Positions 43,038 through 50,936 of a stretch of DNA of 64,000 nucleotides are shown here, one piece after another; position 1 is the stretch's first letter; the number at the start of each line of letters is the position of its first letter. The DNA is taken from contig NZ_CP036281.1 in the NCBI RefSeq assembly GCF_007750395.1, forward strand, positions 5,789,001 through 5,853,000. The letters are read 5' to 3'. The notes below the pieces were generated by a model that was not told the origin of the DNA, did no database searches, and saw nothing but the letters and a program-made list of their open reading frames with translations. The position numbers and the translations under genes are program-made. This DNA comes from Polystyrenella longa (lineage in GTDB: Bacteria > Planctomycetota > Planctomycetia > Planctomycetales > Planctomycetaceae).

Positions 43038-43078
43038 CTATAACTGCCGGATATTTACCGGCGAGAAAGGGGAAGATT

Positions 43079-43375
43079 ATGGATTGGCAACCGTATTCGT
43101 TAGTTACAGATCGGGCCTACATAGCAAAAGCTGACGGCATCGTGTTCCTCATGGTCCGAACAGAAGTTGGGTATAACTGTAGGGACACAGTTTATATCAC
43201 CGTCATCCCGACAGATGGTGTTGAGCGAACGAATTACCAACGATCAACAGTTCGTGCAGACTTTGCCAAGGCCAGAGAGTATTGTTCGCGGTATTCGGAA
43301 GTGTGGAACGCCATTCAAGAACAGAAGCGAAAATTTCCAACATTGGGGCCAATGGTGTTCCCAACAGGTAAATAA
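43079..43375 (+). CDS. Unknown protein, 98 residues
   Basis: ATG 43079 after GAGAAAGGGGAAG. Beta-rich N-terminus (WQPYSLVTDRAYIAKADGIVFLMV), then a helical part with FAKAREYCSRYSEVWNAIQEQKRKF. Function unknown; the gap before it repeats the GCCGGATATTTACCGGC mini-hairpin. Confidence 0.5.
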   Translation: MDWQPYSLVTDRAYIAKADGIVFLMVRTEVGYNCRDTVYITVIPTDGVERTNYQRSTVRADFAKAREYCSRYSEVWNAIQEQKRKFPTLGPMVFPTGK

Positions 43376-43386
43376 ACTGCCGGTAT

Positions 43387-43863
43387 ATGTGCAAGGAGAT
43401 GGGTAAGATCAACCTGATTGAACAGATCAAAGATACCGACGAAATGATCCGCCGATTAGAACTGACACAATCAGCTAATCTTGTCCGTGAGTTATTGCAG
43501 GCAAACATCGATTCACTCAAGAAAAGGAGGAGCAAGTTGTGGGCTGAGTACCTGGGAGGAGATGTGGCTCTGGTGTTCAGCCAGATATTCGCCTCCACCA
43601 CTACATCTCGTATCACCTGGTTGTACCGACAAATCTCAACCAATGCGATGATCGCTACAATTAGATGGAGGCGCGTTCGAGAAGTTTGGCGCCGTATTCC
43701 CAGAAGTTGTTGTGAACCTTGCGCGATCGGACGATCTCAGCGAGGAACCATAACTGTCCCTCTTGGAGGGGATCGAGGCACAGGAGATATTTGCCGTTCT
43801 CAAGGTAATTGTGGTAGAGAAAACCGACGCCACCGCGTGAGAGATTACGTGACCAGACAGTAA
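43387..43863 (+). CDS. Helical protein, uncertain 3' part
   Basis: ATG 43387 (43399 also possible). Residues 1-60 look real: INLIEQIKDTDEMIRRLELTQSANLVRELLQANIDSLKKR, a coiled helix. From about 43600 the composition turns into Arg/Cys/Gly-rich noise and lies opposite the PilZ gene from 43661 on, so the frame there is probably fortuitous. The gene may have lost its end when the leftward cargo was inserted. Confidence 0.4.
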   Translation: MCKEMGKINLIEQIKDTDEMIRRLELTQSANLVRELLQANIDSLKKRRSKLWAEYLGGDVALVFSQIFASTTTSRITWLYRQISTNAMIATIRWRRVREVWRRIPRSCCEPCAIGRSQRGTITVPLGGDRGTGDICRSQGNCGRENRRHRVRDYVTRQ

Positions 43864-44056
43864 AGCTGGTGTTTTCTGCTGCTTCGCCTGCCCGACTCTC
43901 TGAATCCGCCGAGAAAACTGTCATTCTAGTTCGATACGAGACTCGTGGATATTCTCGTTTCTGACTGTGATGACCACGCATTTTGTCACTCCAGCGGTCA
44001 AGCATGTCCAAGATTTCGATGGCTGTCTTATCTAAAAGTATTGGCGATTCATCCAT
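43661..44056 (-). CDS. PilZ-domain protein
   Basis: 131 residues, ATG 44056. The Arg box KREYPRVSYRT precedes FTVWSRNLSRGGVGFLYHN, the RxxxR and (D/N)xSxxG pattern of PilZ c-di-GMP receptors, here with Asn in place of Asp. No output domain. It is leftward among rightward phage genes, thus a likely lysogenic-conversion (moron) gene that could alter host c-di-GMP signalling. Binding activity is not certain because the second motif is a variant. Confidence 0.65.
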   Translation of the reverse strand: MDESPILLDKTAIEILDMLDRWSDKMRGHHSQKREYPRVSYRTRMTVFSADSESRAGEAAENTSFTVWSRNLSRGGVGFLYHNYLENGKYLLCLDPLQEGQLWFLAEIVRSRKVHNNFWEYGAKLLERASI

Positions 44057-44351
44057 GGATTTCCTTTACAAACTCAGCAAGTCAGATCCCAAGAAGTGTG
44101 GATTGTGAGAAGCCAACTATTGAGACGAATGTCTATTTAAAGAGAGGTATTTACCTCGGAAATTTACAGGATCAACAAAAGGACGTCAAGGTCTTATTAT
44201 TTAAGTGAGATCTAGCTCGATCAGAATTGCAGATAAGTCATTCTCAAAATCAACTTTTAAAAATCTCAATGTTCGTTGAGGATTATGTCCCAGATTCAGA
44301 CGACTTGTCTGCGGATGTTGAATAACTATCGCATACATGCAGGAGGTAACT

Positions 44352-44639
44352 ATGGGGAGAGCTTACAACATGTACGGTGAAGAAATCGAGATCCATCAAA
44401 AGTGCAGGTGTCTTGTCGGGCCGAAGCAGGAGGGCGAGCCACCGAAGGACGGGAATCAAATATGGGCCAAATTCTCATGGTCAGAACAAGCCGTCATTGT
44501 GCGGTGGGATAGCGACATTCAGAGTTACGAAGGAACTCAAGGGTGCTGGATGGAGGAGAGTCGCCACTACTGGCACTATGACCCCGATTGGTGGGCACCG
44601 ATCAACTGGGAAGCGATTAACGGAAAGGACGGTGGATAA
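44352..44639 (+). CDS. Unknown Trp-rich protein, 95 residues
   Basis: ATG 44352 behind a very strong AGGAGGTAAC. Contains IHQKCRCLVG, FSWSEQAVIVRWD and HYWHYDPDWWAPINWEAI; eight or more Trp. Rightward early-region style. Not recognised. Confidence 0.6.
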   Translation: MGRAYNMYGEEIEIHQKCRCLVGPKQEGEPPKDGNQIWAKFSWSEQAVIVRWDSDIQSYEGTQGCWMEESRHYWHYDPDWWAPINWEAINGKDGG

Positions 44640-44677
44640 TGAGAGAATGATTAGCTGGCTGGCTGATTGCCTTGGGG

Positions 44678-44827
44678 ATGAAGCTGGTAAACAAAGAAAA
44701 GCATGTGACTGTAACAATTTCAGATCGCGATGTTTCTTATGATGTCGCGTGGTACTTAAACAGAATGGATAGCGTAAATGAATACAAAGTCGATCAAGAC
44801 GGTCAGGAAGTCTCAGCCCAAACCTAA
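44678..44827 (+). CDS. Possible 49-residue protein
   Basis: ATG 44678 to TAA 44827. KLVNKEKHVTVTISDRDVSYDVAWYLNR reads like a small beta/alpha protein; the ribosome binding site is weak (CTTGGGG). Fills the gap between two supported genes in the same direction. Confidence 0.35.
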   Translation: MKLVNKEKHVTVTISDRDVSYDVAWYLNRMDSVNEYKVDQDGQEVSAQT

Positions 44828-44929
44828 ATCTTGCAAGGGTGGTGGTTGGGTTCAGCGACTTGGGAAATGGTCTCGGTGTAGGTGCATTAACTGCTGGATG
44901 TAAACCAGCAACGGAAAGGACGGTGAGAA

Positions 44930-45223
44930 GTGAAAGTCTACCTGGATGACGAACGACCAACACCGGACGGGTGGGTCTCCGCAAGATGGCCGGAAGACGT
45001 GATTTCGCTTTTGAAATCAGGACGTGTTACTCACATCAGTCTCGATCATGACCTCGGTGACGATAAGCACGGAACGGGGTATGACGTGCTGAAGTGGATA
45101 GAGCGTGAAGTCGCGACAGCCAGTTTCGACCCGCCGGAAATCAGCATCCATACAAGTAACGTCTCTGCACGACAGAAGATGCAGCTTGCCGTGAGTAGCA
45201 TCAAGCGTTTCACAGGTAAATAA
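44930..45223 (+). CDS. Cyclic-phosphate processing receiver (cREC) domain protein
   Basis: 97 residues from GTG 44930. KVYLDDERPTPDGW and THISLDHDLGDDKHGTGYDVLKWIE are the two Asp/His blocks of the stand-alone receiver-like domain (PF20274) associated with processing 2',3'-cyclic phosphates. In phages it may take part in RNA end repair or nucleotide signalling. No kinase or ligase is encoded nearby in the window. Confidence 0.7.
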   Translation: MKVYLDDERPTPDGWVSARWPEDVISLLKSGRVTHISLDHDLGDDKHGTGYDVLKWIEREVATASFDPPEISIHTSNVSARQKMQLAVSSIKRFTGK

Positions 45224-45230
45224 GTTTCAT

Positions 45231-45491
45231 TTATTCTGGGCCGAGATCAACGATTCCGTTTTTGATCATAATTTTCATCACGTGAATAAGCATTTCACTC
45301 TTGTCGTCAGGACTTATGTCGAACATCGCGTAGGGGAAATCGTCATTGTCTGTCAAAAAATTCGAATGATAAATACTCTCGACACTTGCCTTTTTAAGCA
45401 TTTCGTCAAATTCAAATGCATCACGCTGGGGGATTAATACTTTTCTCTCATCAAGTAAACGTAGGCGATAAGTCACAAAGTCGTCTGCCAT
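45231..45491 (-). CDS. Unknown protein, 86 residues
   Basis: ATG 45491. Helical, acidic: FVTYRLRLLDERKVLIPQRDAFEFDEML... DDKSEMLIHVMKIMIKNGI. First of three leftward genes that interrupt the rightward early region. No domain recognised. Confidence 0.5.
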   Translation of the reverse strand: MADDFVTYRLRLLDERKVLIPQRDAFEFDEMLKKASVESIYHSNFLTDNDDFPYAMFDISPDDKSEMLIHVMKIMIKNGIVDLGPE

Positions 45492-45602
45492 GATATTTCT
45501 TCAGTTTTAATTATTGGGAGCTAAAAGTGACCAAAAAGCCCCGCCTTTCGGCGAGCCCAGAGTTCCTGAGTTTTCGGCTTCTCTAGGTACATGTGCTGAT
45601 AA

Positions 45603-46184
45603 TTAGATGAAAGTAGGTTCGCAGATTAACAGCTCCAATTCCTGATCTGATAACGGAGGGTCGTTGCTGATGGAAAAGTCAGGCCTTAGTTGTTGGTATT
45701 CCTTAACATCCTGTTTGAAGGCGTTGATAAATCTTTCGTGTTCGCTTTCTCCATGTTCTTTGACAGAGTCGGACAAATGGCCAATCGCCGCAGAAAGAAG
45801 GTTATAACCACATTCGTCTGGTTGTCTTGGGTCTTTTGCTCCCGGAGGTGTCGAGATAATTGCATACGGGAATTTGAAAAGAACTCCAGCAAAACGCTTG
45901 GCACCTTGGCAATATTCGTCTGCAAAATAACTGAACATCAACGCGTGTTGCGAAAGGGGCAGATTCTCCCTGTGTGACAAAACTTCTTTGTGAATCTCGG
46001 AGAAATTCGGTTTGCTGTTTCCGGGTGACGAGACAAGCTCAAGGAAAGCTCGAGAATTCGAGTTAATTATGCCCGACAGTTCCTGGTGGAACGCCAGGGG
46101 GCTAATCTCTCGATTAAAACAATTGAGACAAACAGCGACTGCACAGCGGGGTGAGATACTTTCGATCTCTTTGAAATCAGACAT
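45603..46184 (-). CDS. Unknown protein, 193 residues
   Basis: ATG 46184, with GGAA before it (read leftwards). Helical; features are CAVAVCLNCFNREISPLAF, ALMFSYFADEYCQGAKRFAGVLFKFPYAI and a Ser/Glu-rich C-terminus. No transmembrane span is certain. It has its own direction and composition, AT-richer than the phage core, as expected for cargo such as a defence or exclusion gene (inference). Confidence 0.5.
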   Translation of the reverse strand: MSDFKEIESISPRCAVAVCLNCFNREISPLAFHQELSGIINSNSRAFLELVSSPGNSKPNFSEIHKEVLSHRENLPLSQHALMFSYFADEYCQGAKRFAGVLFKFPYAIISTPPGAKDPRQPDECGYNLLSAAIGHLSDSVKEHGESEHERFINAFKQDVKEYQQLRPDFSISNDPPLSDQELELLICEPTFI

Positions 46185-46301
46185 GGCAATTCCTTCCGTG
46201 AATTTATAGTTACATCCTGAGACATGAAGTTATTATAACACACGCCCCTTTATGTAGTACAAGAACTATTTTTAGAAATATCCTGTAAGAGACTGGCGAG
46301 G

Positions 46302-46520
46302 ATGAGCATGAATGAAGAGAAGTCACCGTTCTTGATGAAGGGGCTCTTTTGCTTTCTGGGGATGCTGGCCATTGTCATGGCGTTGATGATTGGGGCCTTC
46401 TGGGTTGGGTACTTTTCCGGAAGAGAAGAAGCGCGGCGTGAGGCCGAGGATGCTGGTGCCGGGGGCTATAACGACGATGGCAACGGCGGCGTCACTTGGG
46501 AATGGCACGGCGCGTTTTAA
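46302..46520 (+). CDS. Small membrane protein, 72 residues
   Basis: ATG 46302 (46308 also possible). One transmembrane helix, GLFCFLGMLAIVMALMIGAFWVGYFSG, then a Glu/Arg and Gly/Asp tail. Its last bases overlap the convergent TnpB relic. Unknown role. Confidence 0.5.
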   Translation: MSMNEEKSPFLMKGLFCFLGMLAIVMALMIGAFWVGYFSGREEARREAEDAGAGGYNDDGNGGVTWEWHGAF

Positions 46521-46649
46521 AGATTCGCCGAGACAGGCGTTATAGACCTGGCGAGCTGCCTCAAACCGCGCACGGAGTTTCTTTGCCTGCTTCCCCGTGG
46601 GAAGGACTTCCAGTTCCGTGATAAAGGATTTGGTCGATGCGCGTGCCAT
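46512..46649 (-). pseudogene. TnpB (IS200/IS605 OrfB) N-terminal relic
   Basis: From ATG 46649 the leftward frame reads SFITELEVLPTGKQAKKLRA then FEAARQVYNACLGESLKR, the start of TnpB-type RNA-guided nucleases, for about 46 residues. It then runs into unrelated sequence. The RuvC and zinc-finger parts are absent. It abuts the PIN-like gene stop and marks an insertion/deletion scar. Confidence 0.7.
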
Positions 46650-46650
46650 T

Positions 46651-48024
46651 TTATTCTTTGTTGGTAAGTACTCTTCTTAGAACGAGGTTTATTTCCTGAA
46701 CAATTACCTCCGAACGAAACAGATCCTGCTGAACAGCTATCATTATCTTTTCAAACGCTACTGAATTAGCCATATCTTCTATCTCTTGTGCACTGAGTTC
46801 TTTAATATTAAACAGAATTTTTTGTAAGGAGATTTGCGCTACACTTAAACGAACATCATCAATCAGCTCGCCAGCATCTGAATTGCGTATGCGATTTATT
46901 AGGCCATTCATTTTGAGAACTGCATGCCTGAATTGATTGCTCGTCATGACATCAATGAACTGCTGGGTATCTTTAGGCAGTTTTTGAATCTTCTTGCAGT
47001 AACTCAATAGTTCTAGGCCTGTTGCAAGATCATCGATGTTGAATTCAGTGATCTGCGAATGGAGTCTAGAATCATTTATATGCTTAGCCTGTCCAATGAC
47101 TTCATCTTCGGCTCCTCTTATCTCCAAAAACGACTCGTAATTCACCATCTGAAAGTGGCAGTGGCATCGCGAGTAGAACTCATATGTGAGCTCCTCTCGG
47201 GCACCCAGGCTGGCATCTTGAGCTTTGATCGTCCAGTCCAATTTCACATCATTAGAAACAAATACTATGTTCTTTTTTTCTATTTCTCCTATTTGAAGTA
47301 TTGTTTTCCAGATGATTAAATCACCAACACCATCGTCAATTTTTCCTTTATCTTTGAAGCCGGGCGGAATACTGTGACGTATTCTCCAGTCCAAGTCTGC
47401 TTGGATCGCCTTACCCGGTTCCTCACAGTCTATGATGTTTTCTCTATCAAAGGTATTTGCAAACAGATCGCTTACCTGATCTTTCCAGTCCCAATTCACT
47501 AACTGATCTCTGATCTTGATCAAAATACTCTTGAAATTCTCGACTTCCTTAGAGTAATTATTTCGTAGTTCTTTGCATTTTTCGCGGCTCTTCAGTAATT
47601 CTGCATACTCTTTCATGTGCTCAAGCATGGGAACATTTAAATTTGGAACCGACTTCACGTCATCGATCCCTGGTAGACCTGAGATTTCGTTATATATTTG
47701 GTCATATACCTTTATCAATCTATCCTGCCGGTGTCGCGCATATTCACGAGCGACCATTGCTGGAATGAAAATCCGGTTTTCTTTTTTTAAATTCGAGAAG
47801 ATTTCCCTAATTTTATTTATCGATTTCTTTCCGAACAGATGTGTGTCCAATAAAACGTTGGCGTCCAAAACGAAAAGGCAATCTTCATTCAACTCCGTAA
47901 GATGTTTCGCTCTGTGCTGAAAGACGCTCTGCGCATCTGGGAACACTTGGTTGAGATAAAACAAGTCGTTTCCCTTAGACGATTTAAACGTTGTGAGGTC
48001 TGATTTCTCTGGAGTATTCGTCAT
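46651..48024 (-). CDS. PIN-like domain nuclease
   Basis: 457 residues from ATG 48024 (an in-frame TTG at 48066 would add 14 residues). CLFVLDANVLLDTHLFG carries the first PIN Asp; FIPAMVAREYARHRQDR gives the Glu; GVGDLIIWKTILQIG and NIVFVSNDVKLDW supply the later Asp residues. This is the PIN_8 (PF18476) type found in toxin and anti-phage contexts, probably an RNase. Residues 330-457 are helical and unassigned. AT-rich and leftward; likely prophage-borne defence cargo. Confidence 0.8.
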   Translation of the reverse strand: MTNTPEKSDLTTFKSSKGNDLFYLNQVFPDAQSVFQHRAKHLTELNEDCLFVLDANVLLDTHLFGKKSINKIREIFSNLKKENRIFIPAMVAREYARHRQDRLIKVYDQIYNEISGLPGIDDVKSVPNLNVPMLEHMKEYAELLKSREKCKELRNNYSKEVENFKSILIKIRDQLVNWDWKDQVSDLFANTFDRENIIDCEEPGKAIQADLDWRIRHSIPPGFKDKGKIDDGVGDLIIWKTILQIGEIEKKNIVFVSNDVKLDWTIKAQDASLGAREELTYEFYSRCHCHFQMVNYESFLEIRGAEDEVIGQAKHINDSRLHSQITEFNIDDLATGLELLSYCKKIQKLPKDTQQFIDVMTSNQFRHAVLKMNGLINRIRNSDAGELIDDVRLSVAQISLQKILFNIKELSAQEIEDMANSVAFEKIMIAVQQDLFRSEVIVQEINLVLRRVLTNKE

Positions 48025-48512
48025 TGAGTCTGTCCGTAGAGATGTACGTGAATCAATTGTCAGCAAAACACGGGGAGCGGCAGTTGTGAGTTATCCGAAT
48101 ACTTGCGGATATATAAGCATAGCCATTCAACCAGAAAATCTAAACCATATGGGTGTGGTAAAAGGTATTGATAGTGACTTTTCCGTCTAGATGAGAGTTA
48201 ACTCCGCCAAATGCAAGCGACGATCTATTAATCGAGTCATGTCGTCACTCTTTAGTATTTGTTAATCGATGAGATGCGGACGAATCAGGATCTGATCTTC
48301 TAAATAGTTATTGACAATCAGATCTGATCCGGTAAAGTTGCAAGCGTAACAAACCAATGTAGAGGACCCTTAGGGGAAATCCGCATTGGTTTTTTGCATT
48401 GGTAGACAACATGTCTGCAGTTAATAACACAATCTATAGCCCGGCCAGTGCGCGTTCCTGAACAACGCGTATTGGTGCGGGCTTTTTTCGTTCGTTGAGT
48501 TTGGGAAGTGTG
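48025..48512. other. Intergenic region between the PIN-like gene and the late operon
   Basis: 488 bp with no supported gene. The left half is AT-rich and should hold the PIN gene promoter. The right half contains short repeats (ATTGGT-type, 48353 and 48388) and ends with the terminator at 48438-48488. Confidence 0.45.
48438..48488 (+). terminator. Rho-independent terminator
   Basis: AGCCCG at 48438 pairs with CGGGCT before TTTTTT at 48479-48488; an inner GCGCGTT/AACGCGT stem stabilises it. It insulates the following membrane/protease genes. Confidence 0.75.
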
Positions 48513-48836
48513 ATGGCCGCTGAAAGCGATATTGAAGCACGAATGCGGCAAATTGGTGATCGGGTTACGACTGCCGAAGGGGAGATACGCCGGCTCGATG
48601 AACGGGAAACCAATCGACATGCGGTGGCTCAGGGCACGATTGATCGTCACGAGAGACGCATCGACGAGCATGAAGTCTGGCTGGATGGGGACAACCAATA
48701 CCCGGGTATCAAATCGGACTTGTCGAATCTTAAAAGTCAAATGCAAAAACTTTGGTGGATGCTGGGAGCCTTCTTCGCGGCGATGGCGACGGCGGTTGTT
48801 GGTGTCCTCGTTCAAAACTTTTCAGGAGGTGACTAA
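48513..48836 (+). CDS. Coiled-coil protein with C-terminal membrane helix (XhlA-like)
   Basis: 107 residues from ATG 48513. Heptad-like helix MRQIGDRVTTAEGEIRRLDE...HERRIDEHEVWLD, then LWWMLGAFFAAMATAVVGVLVQ as a C-terminal membrane anchor. Layout matches hemolysin XhlA/holin-associated phage proteins. The ATG of the protease gene overlaps its stop, so the two are coupled. Confidence 0.6.
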   Translation: MAAESDIEARMRQIGDRVTTAEGEIRRLDERETNRHAVAQGTIDRHERRIDEHEVWLDGDNQYPGIKSDLSNLKSQMQKLWWMLGAFFAAMATAVVGVLVQNFSGGD

Positions 48837-50584
48837 TGAGGTCATCAGAGCATTCAAAAGAGTTGGCCGGGAACGGTCGTTTTATTGTTTTCAGTGTGGT
48901 GGGCGTCATTCTGATTCTGGCGTTGGCGGTGGCTCACGCTAAGGCGGGGCCGCCTGATCCGTGGGTTCGAATGACCAAGCCAAGTGGCTGCAGTGGTGTT
49001 GTGTTTGCCGCTTCTAAGGAAAACGGAATCTGGTTACAGACCTGTCGGCATTGTGTGACCGAAAAACAGGTCGTCTCTTTCCGCTTCTTCAAAGATGGGC
49101 AGGCGAGTCCCCCTGTCGATGGCGTGTGCGTTGCGCATCACCATACGGCTGATATTGCGATTTGCTGGGTGGATGCCTCGCAGCTTCCAGAGCTACCTCA
49201 ATTTGTGGAAGTGATCAAACCGAAGGATGGATTACGAGTCGGACAGACGGTGTATACGGTGGGGAGTTTTGCGGGGGGGACGACTGCTCCAGCTTTACAG
49301 AAGACGGTGATTCGTTCCATCGAAAACAACGGATACGATATCACGCTCGATGAAGGTTGCTGGCACGGTCATTCGGGTGGGCCGGTAGTGACGGTCGAAT
49401 CGGAAGGAGCCCCGCCGAAGCTGGTCGGGCCGGTCTGGGGATTCCGGGGACAGAAGCCGGGGGTTTCCCTGGTGACAGGACCGGAAGCGATGCATGACCT
49501 ACTGGCTGAGGTACGCAGGCAGGCTCAATTCTCTGTGCTCGACAACGTGGAGCGTACAGAAGACTCCACTTCCGCCATTGAACGCCCTCGGCTCTATGTG
49601 TACGGCAATACGCCTGCCTTTGATGCCAAGGTCACCTCCAGCAACCTGAACCAGTTCTTTGAGCTGGTCTATACCGATCAGAGTTACGTCGCTTCCGCGA
49701 AATCGCCGGTGGTGTGGTGGACCGACAAGCGGGGAAAGGTGAGGTATCACGAATCGGCTGATGACGTGGAACACCTGGTACGGTCTTACAACATGACGGT
49801 GGATGAACAGGCTCAATGCCCGAATGGGTATTGCCAGCCTCAGCAGCCGATCCAGCCACAAGTGCAATTGCCATCACTCCCGGTGGAAGGTTGGGGTTCG
49901 AAGTGGCAGGGGCTCACGAATCCGACTCCCCCACCACCGACGACGCAACCTGTGATTCCTGATACGACCGAAGCTGATCGATTGCGACGGGAACTGATGG
50001 AGGCACAAAAGGATTTGCGCGACGCGGAACGGGAGCGGGATGACCTGAAAGCGAATCTGGACGAACATCGAGAACAATCGTTTGAGGATCGACAGGATCT
50101 CGAAGTAGCAAAGCGGGAACTGAAGCGAGTGGAATCCGAACTCGATGACCTGGAAAAACTCCGAGTGAAACAAGACACCCGCATTGAGGGGCTTGAAGAG
50201 GATAATGAATCGCTTGAAGAACAATTAATGGAATCAAAAAAGGTCCCCCCTCCCCTGCAAACGGATAGTTCTTCACTCGCTGGGGCAGAAGCGAGCGGAA
50301 ACTTATCGACATTGGAAACCGCTTCCCAGAAGGTTCAGAAGCACAAGGAGGAACAGCGGGAAATGCTGTCGACCGCCAAAGTGTTGTCGACCGTGGGTGT
50401 CGATCCGGAAGTGCTGGAAGAAGTCCCCCAGAAGATCGATGAAGCGGTGAGCCTATGGGTCTGGTTCCGGGATCACTGGCTGGAGGCGTTGATTGCTTTA
50501 GTGCTGTTGATTGTCGGCGGCAATAAGGGAGTCAACGTGGTCGCTGAGAAAAAGGCGGCGGCCAAGATTCCGGCAAAAACATAA
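48836..50584 (+). CDS. Membrane-anchored trypsin-like serine protease with coiled coil
   Basis: 582 residues. Transmembrane/signal helix at 16-36 (FIVFSVVGVILILALAVAHA). Trypsin-like domain at 45-235 with the triad His72 (TCRHCV), Asp106 (HTADIAICW) and Ser180 (GHSGGPVV). A Pro/Gln-rich hinge near 335-375 is followed by a long charged coiled coil (about 378-470) and a second hydrophobic helix (LEALIALVLLIVGGNKGV) near the C-terminus. The protease domain therefore probably faces the periplasm, tethered at both ends. Such a protein in a phage late region may act in lysis, host-envelope remodelling or exclusion; none is proven. Confidence 0.8.
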   Translation: MRSSEHSKELAGNGRFIVFSVVGVILILALAVAHAKAGPPDPWVRMTKPSGCSGVVFAASKENGIWLQTCRHCVTEKQVVSFRFFKDGQASPPVDGVCVAHHHTADIAICWVDASQLPELPQFVEVIKPKDGLRVGQTVYTVGSFAGGTTAPALQKTVIRSIENNGYDITLDEGCWHGHSGGPVVTVESEGAPPKLVGPVWGFRGQKPGVSLVTGPEAMHDLLAEVRRQAQFSVLDNVERTEDSTSAIERPRLYVYGNTPAFDAKVTSSNLNQFFELVYTDQSYVASAKSPVVWWTDKRGKVRYHESADDVEHLVRSYNMTVDEQAQCPNGYCQPQQPIQPQVQLPSLPVEGWGSKWQGLTNPTPPPPTTQPVIPDTTEADRLRRELMEAQKDLRDAERERDDLKANLDEHREQSFEDRQDLEVAKRELKRVESELDDLEKLRVKQDTRIEGLEEDNESLEEQLMESKKVPPPLQTDSSSLAGAEASGNLSTLETASQKVQKHKEEQREMLSTAKVLSTVGVDPEVLEEVPQKIDEAVSLWVWFRDHWLEALIALVLLIVGGNKGVNVVAEKKAAAKIPAKT

Positions 50585-50595
50585 GGGCTGAGTTG

Positions 50596-50706
50596 ATGAG
50601 CGGGCTGCGAGAAATCTTGTCTTCGCTGGGATTGTTTGTCGTGGGCGTGATGCTTTGGCTCACGTTCGCGATTTTGATTCATTACTGGATTGGAGAGGGA
50701 ATTTGA
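50596..50706 (+). CDS. 36-residue membrane peptide, holin-like candidate
   Basis: ATG 50596, twelve bases after the protease stop. GLREILSSLGLFVVGVMLWL continues into TFAILIHYWIGEGI, nearly all membrane helix. Its place between the protease and another membrane protein suggests a holin/spanin-like set. The next gene starts two bases after its stop. Confidence 0.5.
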   Translation: MSGLREILSSLGLFVVGVMLWLTFAILIHYWIGEGI

Positions 50707-50708
50707 TC

Positions 50709-50933
50709 ATGGGAATTGTGGTCTTTATTGTGCTTTCGATTCCGCTGGCGGTGATGGTCACTGTCTGCAGGAACGTGGCCTTGAGGAATGAAGAACTGAA
50801 GATCGAAAACGGGCAACTTCGCGTCGCCCTGAAGCCGTTTGCTGATTATCACGAAGCGGGCCAGCCTGGCCATTACACCATCAGCAAGCGGGTGTTTGAA
50901 GATGCTCACGAAGTGCTCAGCCTTAAGGAGTGA
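50709..50933 (+). CDS. N-terminally anchored small protein, spanin-like candidate
   Basis: 74 residues from ATG 50709, nine bases after TGGAGAGGG. Transmembrane helix VVFIVLSIPLAVMVTVC, then a charged helix RNVALRNEELKIENGQLRV and a soluble tail. Topology like an inner-membrane spanin subunit, though short. Lysis role is an inference from layout only. Confidence 0.5.
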   Translation: MGIVVFIVLSIPLAVMVTVCRNVALRNEELKIENGQLRVALKPFADYHEAGQPGHYTISKRVFEDAHEVLSLKE

Positions 50934-50936
50934 CGA

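Noticed and set aside
43600-43863. 3' half of the rightward frame at 43387-43863 as a real protein domain
   Set aside because: It lies opposite the PilZ gene over most of its length and its sequence is Arg/Cys/Gly-rich noise.
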